This document shows, in pieces, positions 61,279 to 64,000 of a stretch of 64,000 nt of DNA. The stretch covers positions 64,029,514 through 64,093,513 of the forward strand of contig NC_133063.1 of NCBI RefSeq assembly GCF_048771995.1, read 5' to 3'. The translations under genes were made by a program, and so were the position numbers. Position 1 is the first letter of the stretch. Every line of letters begins with the position of its first letter. Under the pieces are notes generated by a model. The model made no database searches, was not told the origin of the DNA, and saw only the letters and a list, made by a program, of their open reading frames with translations. The stretch is from Taeniopygia guttata (taxonomy: Eukaryota; Chordata; Aves; Passeriformes; Estrildidae).

Positions 61279-62983
61279 TGAAAAACTATAGCAATACTGA
61301 GTGTTTTCCAAGAAACCAAGAGGGATGGACATTATGCAAATTAAAGTTATTTCAAATACAATGTGGATGAAAATTACTGTAAAACAAAAAAGGATAGAAA
61401 TGTTATGAATGCTTGACAAGATTGTTTTAAACTATTTTAAACATTTTTTGTTAATAGGTTGATCATATAATGTAAGTTGTCTGATTTTTGTGATAAGAAT
61501 TATTATTAAGATGTTAAGGTATTGAGGTGTTGTTTTAATATTTACAGTCAGTTTTCATATGTTTTATGGGGGTTTTTTTTAGGTGATTGATTGTGAGATG
61601 TATTTTTCAGGATCCTGTGTGCTTGATTTTTTAACTACTCATGTGTTTTCCTTATTCAATTTTCTATGCAGCTGCAGTTCATCTTTTAAAAATTTATAGT
61701 CCAAGTTCTAGTTCAAGATTTCAGACTTCAAATTCTCAGATTTTTGAAGAAAAGGTTTGTTGTATTTAGAGAATTTTTGTCTTGAAACAAATTTTAGACA
61801 GGTTCAATCATTTGATGTTTTGATAAATTGTTAATAATAAGGTTTTTCACTTATAACTGTTATTTTTAAGACTTTTGTTTTAAACATATCCTCCAATTAG
61901 AGTTCGAGCTCTGGCCAAGCTCTGGCTCTACGTGGATGATGTGATTGATCCAGGTGTTTTCTGCATCAAAAAGGTATTCAAGTCCTTTTGGCTTGACAAT
62001 TTGACCATACAGGACAGCTGAACCTCAAAGGAGGTTTTGGAGAGACATGATCCGGACATGTTTTATCCAAATCTCTGTTGTTTTAAGGTTTTTCAGCTGC
62101 TGCAGACTCTGGGATGACAATTTGATAGTGTAGCACTTGGTAACTGTGATTTTATATGTAATATTGATTGTGTATTATTTGATTGATTTTTATTTGTTGT
62201 TAGTTTCTTTACTATATGCATTGTTTTGTTCTTAATGTTTTTCATGTTTATAACAAAGATGTTGATATTTCCATTTCTTCACGCAAGTTTTAGGGAACAG
62301 AATTGAGAGAGGACCCTCCAGTCCCTGTGGGAGTGTTGGGTTTGTTTGTGTTTTAACAGGTGCAGAATCTGGATGGATTTCAGTGAAGACTGTGGAACTT
62401 CTCAATTGCAAGAGGGCACTGATCTCTCCACAAGTGGATCAGAGAATGCACAGCAAAAGTGGATTGTGCAAAGATTTGTGTTTCACCCACAGAAGATCGT
62501 GGCCTTTGAGTTTTTTTTTTTATAAGTGTGTTTTTAATGATGTTATAGAATTTTTTTTGCTAAAGTTTTTAATAAGTTTTAGTAATGCCTGTGATTTTTC
62601 TGTTCATCTTGCCATTGTCTTTCAATGGCAAAAGAAAAAGAGGGAGGTCCCAACGGGGATCAACAGAAATTCTACTTGAGTGAGTGTTTTTACCCATCCA
62701 ACCAAGAAGTCGTGTGATGGACAGGACAGATGCTCTTGCTGCCTTGATACGAAAAGGCAGAAACAGAATTTTAAAAATAGATGAAACAGAAAAATAAGTT
62801 GAAATATCATAAGTGTGAAGTTAGATTTATCAGAAGTTAGTTTATTAGAAGTTATAGTTTATGTTTAGAATTAAGATTGTTTCTTTCATGTTAGACAGGG
62901 CATTCAAGAACCTGAGAAGAATGTGGTGGGCCTCAATGTTTTTATTTCGCACTTGTTTAATTTTTGGAGTCTCGTTGGGTCCC
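61279..62983 (+). other. T-rich noncoding stretch in place of pol
   Basis: About 1.7 kb, strongly T-rich on the sense strand, with stops in all frames. None of the expected protease DTG/DSG, RT YxDD in context, RNase H or integrase HHCC/DDE patterns is readable. A lone YVDD at 61929-61940 has no RT context. Origin unknown: decayed pol, captured host DNA, or sequence typical of this element family. Confidence 0.6.
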
Positions 62984-63530
62984 ATGGCAGAGTTCAAGAC
63001 TTGGACCTGAGCTCAAATAAGTTTAAATAGCACTCTGGGAGCGCAAGCTGTTGCATTTGTGCAAAACCTTAAATTTACTGATGATAGTTTTCAAGAATTT
63101 GGTCTTTTGGGTTCTGTCCCAGGAAATTACTGTTTGATATTTGGATCTTATGCTACCAAACCAACTCAAGAAAATGGAAAATTGACAGATGACAACACTT
63201 GATTGTCTCCCAGATCACCATTGTATTACAACTATTAAGGATATTGTAACAATTCGACTCCAAGAGGTAGTGCAGGAAAAACTGCCCCCAGGAACCTTCC
63301 TCATTTGTGGGGACCGAGCCTGGTCAGCAGTCCCTCAAAATGCTAGGGGAGGCCCATGTTATATCGGTAGGTTGATGCTTTTTGCTCCCACCATACATCA
63401 GGTTCTCGAGTTGCCTCAGAAGACTCAACGAGCCAAACGCAGTGTTCTCCAAATGGACACTTCATTTGATAACTGGCTCAATTCTTCAGGTTTTTCTGGC
63501 TGGGTCAAAGACAGTGTGTGCAAAAATTAG
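62984..63530 (+). pseudogene. env: Broken env fragment
   Basis: Late surface-protein sequence of the envelope glycoprotein. The first frame (from 62984) has an internal TGA at 63008-63010 and ends at TGA 63200-63202; the resemblance continues in the +1 frame (63189-63530). Visible marks are FLICGDRAWSAVPQNARGGP, GRLMLFAP, and a basic RAKR motif of the type cut by furin at the surface/transmembrane border. Directly after it, most of the transmembrane subunit (fusion peptide, heptads, membrane span) is missing; only a short FDNWLNSSGFSGW-like piece precedes the stop. Signal peptide and most of the receptor-binding part are also absent. Non-functional. Confidence 0.7.
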
Positions 63531-63563
63531 TTCATTGATCCTTCACTCCAGCCTGAGTAGCTC

Positions 63564-63580
63564 AAAAGAAAAAGAGGGAA
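63564..63580 (+). promoter_or_regulatory. Polypurine tract
   Basis: Seventeen purines (AAAAGAAAAAGAGGGAA) one base before the 3' LTR, the plus-strand primer site. Confidence 0.85.
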
Positions 63581-63581
63581 T

Positions 63582-63976
63582 TGTTACAGCATTTTTAAGA
63601 GAAAGAGGGCATGAATTGTGAAAGTTGAGCTACTCCAGGCTAGGCCTCAGATTGAGGCCTGGTGGGGCCCTCAAAGCCTCTGACGCAGTTAGAAATTCAG
63701 GGTTGTGGCGCAGATAGAAAATAGTCTTAAAGTATTGTAGGGACCACCGGGTGTGAACTAGTATAGGTTTTATGGTGTATAGTGCAGGCCGTTTTAAGGA
63801 AAAGGTAAACAATGTTAGCCTACCAATCAGAGTGTCTTTGTTTCTGTAAACTATATAGAAGCTTTATAAACTACCGCCTGATTTTGAATAAACGGAAAAC
63901 GCTTGATGAACCACATTGGTTTGAACCTGCGTTTGTCTTGTCCAGCTTTCCGTTTTTCTGAGGTTCCCTGGCTTTA
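63582..63976 (+). mobile_element. 3' LTR
   Basis: 395 bp, same length as the 5' LTR and, read side by side, the same sequence, including the inverted repeat, TATA-like element and AATAAA. Confidence 0.92.
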
Positions 63977-63982
63977 AAAAAT
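63977..63982. repeat. Right target-site duplication of the provirus
   Basis: AAAAAT, copy of 58420-58425. Flanking host DNA continues to the window end with nothing recognisable. Confidence 0.8.
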
Positions 63983-64000
63983 GGTCTTTCCTCATGCTGA

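Larger units (their letters stand above)
58426..63976 (+). mobile_element. Young non-autonomous ERVK-like provirus (gag only)
   Basis: A complete LTR-to-LTR insertion of 5551 bp. Order: 5' LTR, Lys-tRNA-like primer site, leader with hairpins and splice donor, open gag, a T-rich noncoding stretch with no protease, reverse transcriptase or integrase, a broken env piece, polypurine tract, 3' LTR. The two 395-bp LTRs show no difference by eye and the target duplication is intact, so insertion was recent. Class II is supported by the Lys primer site, the 6-bp duplication and the betaretrovirus-like capsid with its major homology region. It cannot make its own enzymes, so it must have moved using pol from a related element. 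It cannot produce infectious virus from this sequence. Confidence 0.92.

Noticed and set aside
61929-61940. YVDD resembling the reverse transcriptase active site
   Set aside because: The frame closes within about 30 codons after it and no other RT motif lies around it, so it is chance or too decayed to call.

Overview
This is a vertebrate, specifically avian, genomic window. Intron-split genes, several CR1 LINE fragments with the bird-type 3' end, an ERVL-type LTR and a recent ERVK-like provirus all point to a bird. The two recognised genes, THBS4 and MTX3, lie head to head, as they do on human 5q14. That region is homologous to the chicken Z chromosome, so a Z-linked (or W gametolog) location is likely, but this is inference from known synteny. 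I cannot name the species; a neoavian bird is my best guess.

Layout. 1-4900 holds the 5' end of THBS4 on the minus strand: exon 1 (signal peptide, 4568-4655), intron 1 (607-4567), exon 2 (403-606), then part of intron 2. The rest of the gene lies off the left edge. A CpG-rich promoter surrounds exon 1. About 6.7 kb of intergenic DNA with CR1 pieces and an LTR-like fragment follows. MTX3 on the plus strand has all nine coding exons (11401-19595; 312 codons plus stop) and a probable AT-rich 3' UTR. A CR1 ends about 150 bp before its start codon.

21.4-58.4 kb is mostly a gene desert. It contains a solo ERVL-type LTR split by a CR1 (24510-26379, with a matching 5-bp target duplication), a long CR1 (48955-50058), one orphan exon-like open segment (37969-38169), a possible decayed Ty3/gypsy pol remnant (45.6-46.5 kb), a near-perfect 36-bp hairpin (47114-47198), and several simple repeats.

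58426-63976 is a 5.55-kb endogenous retrovirus. It has two 395-bp LTRs that look identical, a 6-bp target duplication (AAAAAT), a Lys-tRNA-like primer binding site, a polypurine tract and an open 675-codon gag. There is no recognisable protease, reverse transcriptase or integrase: a T-rich noncoding stretch sits where pol should be, and env is a broken fragment. It looks like a recently mobilised non-autonomous element that kept its cis signals and gag and depended on pol in trans.
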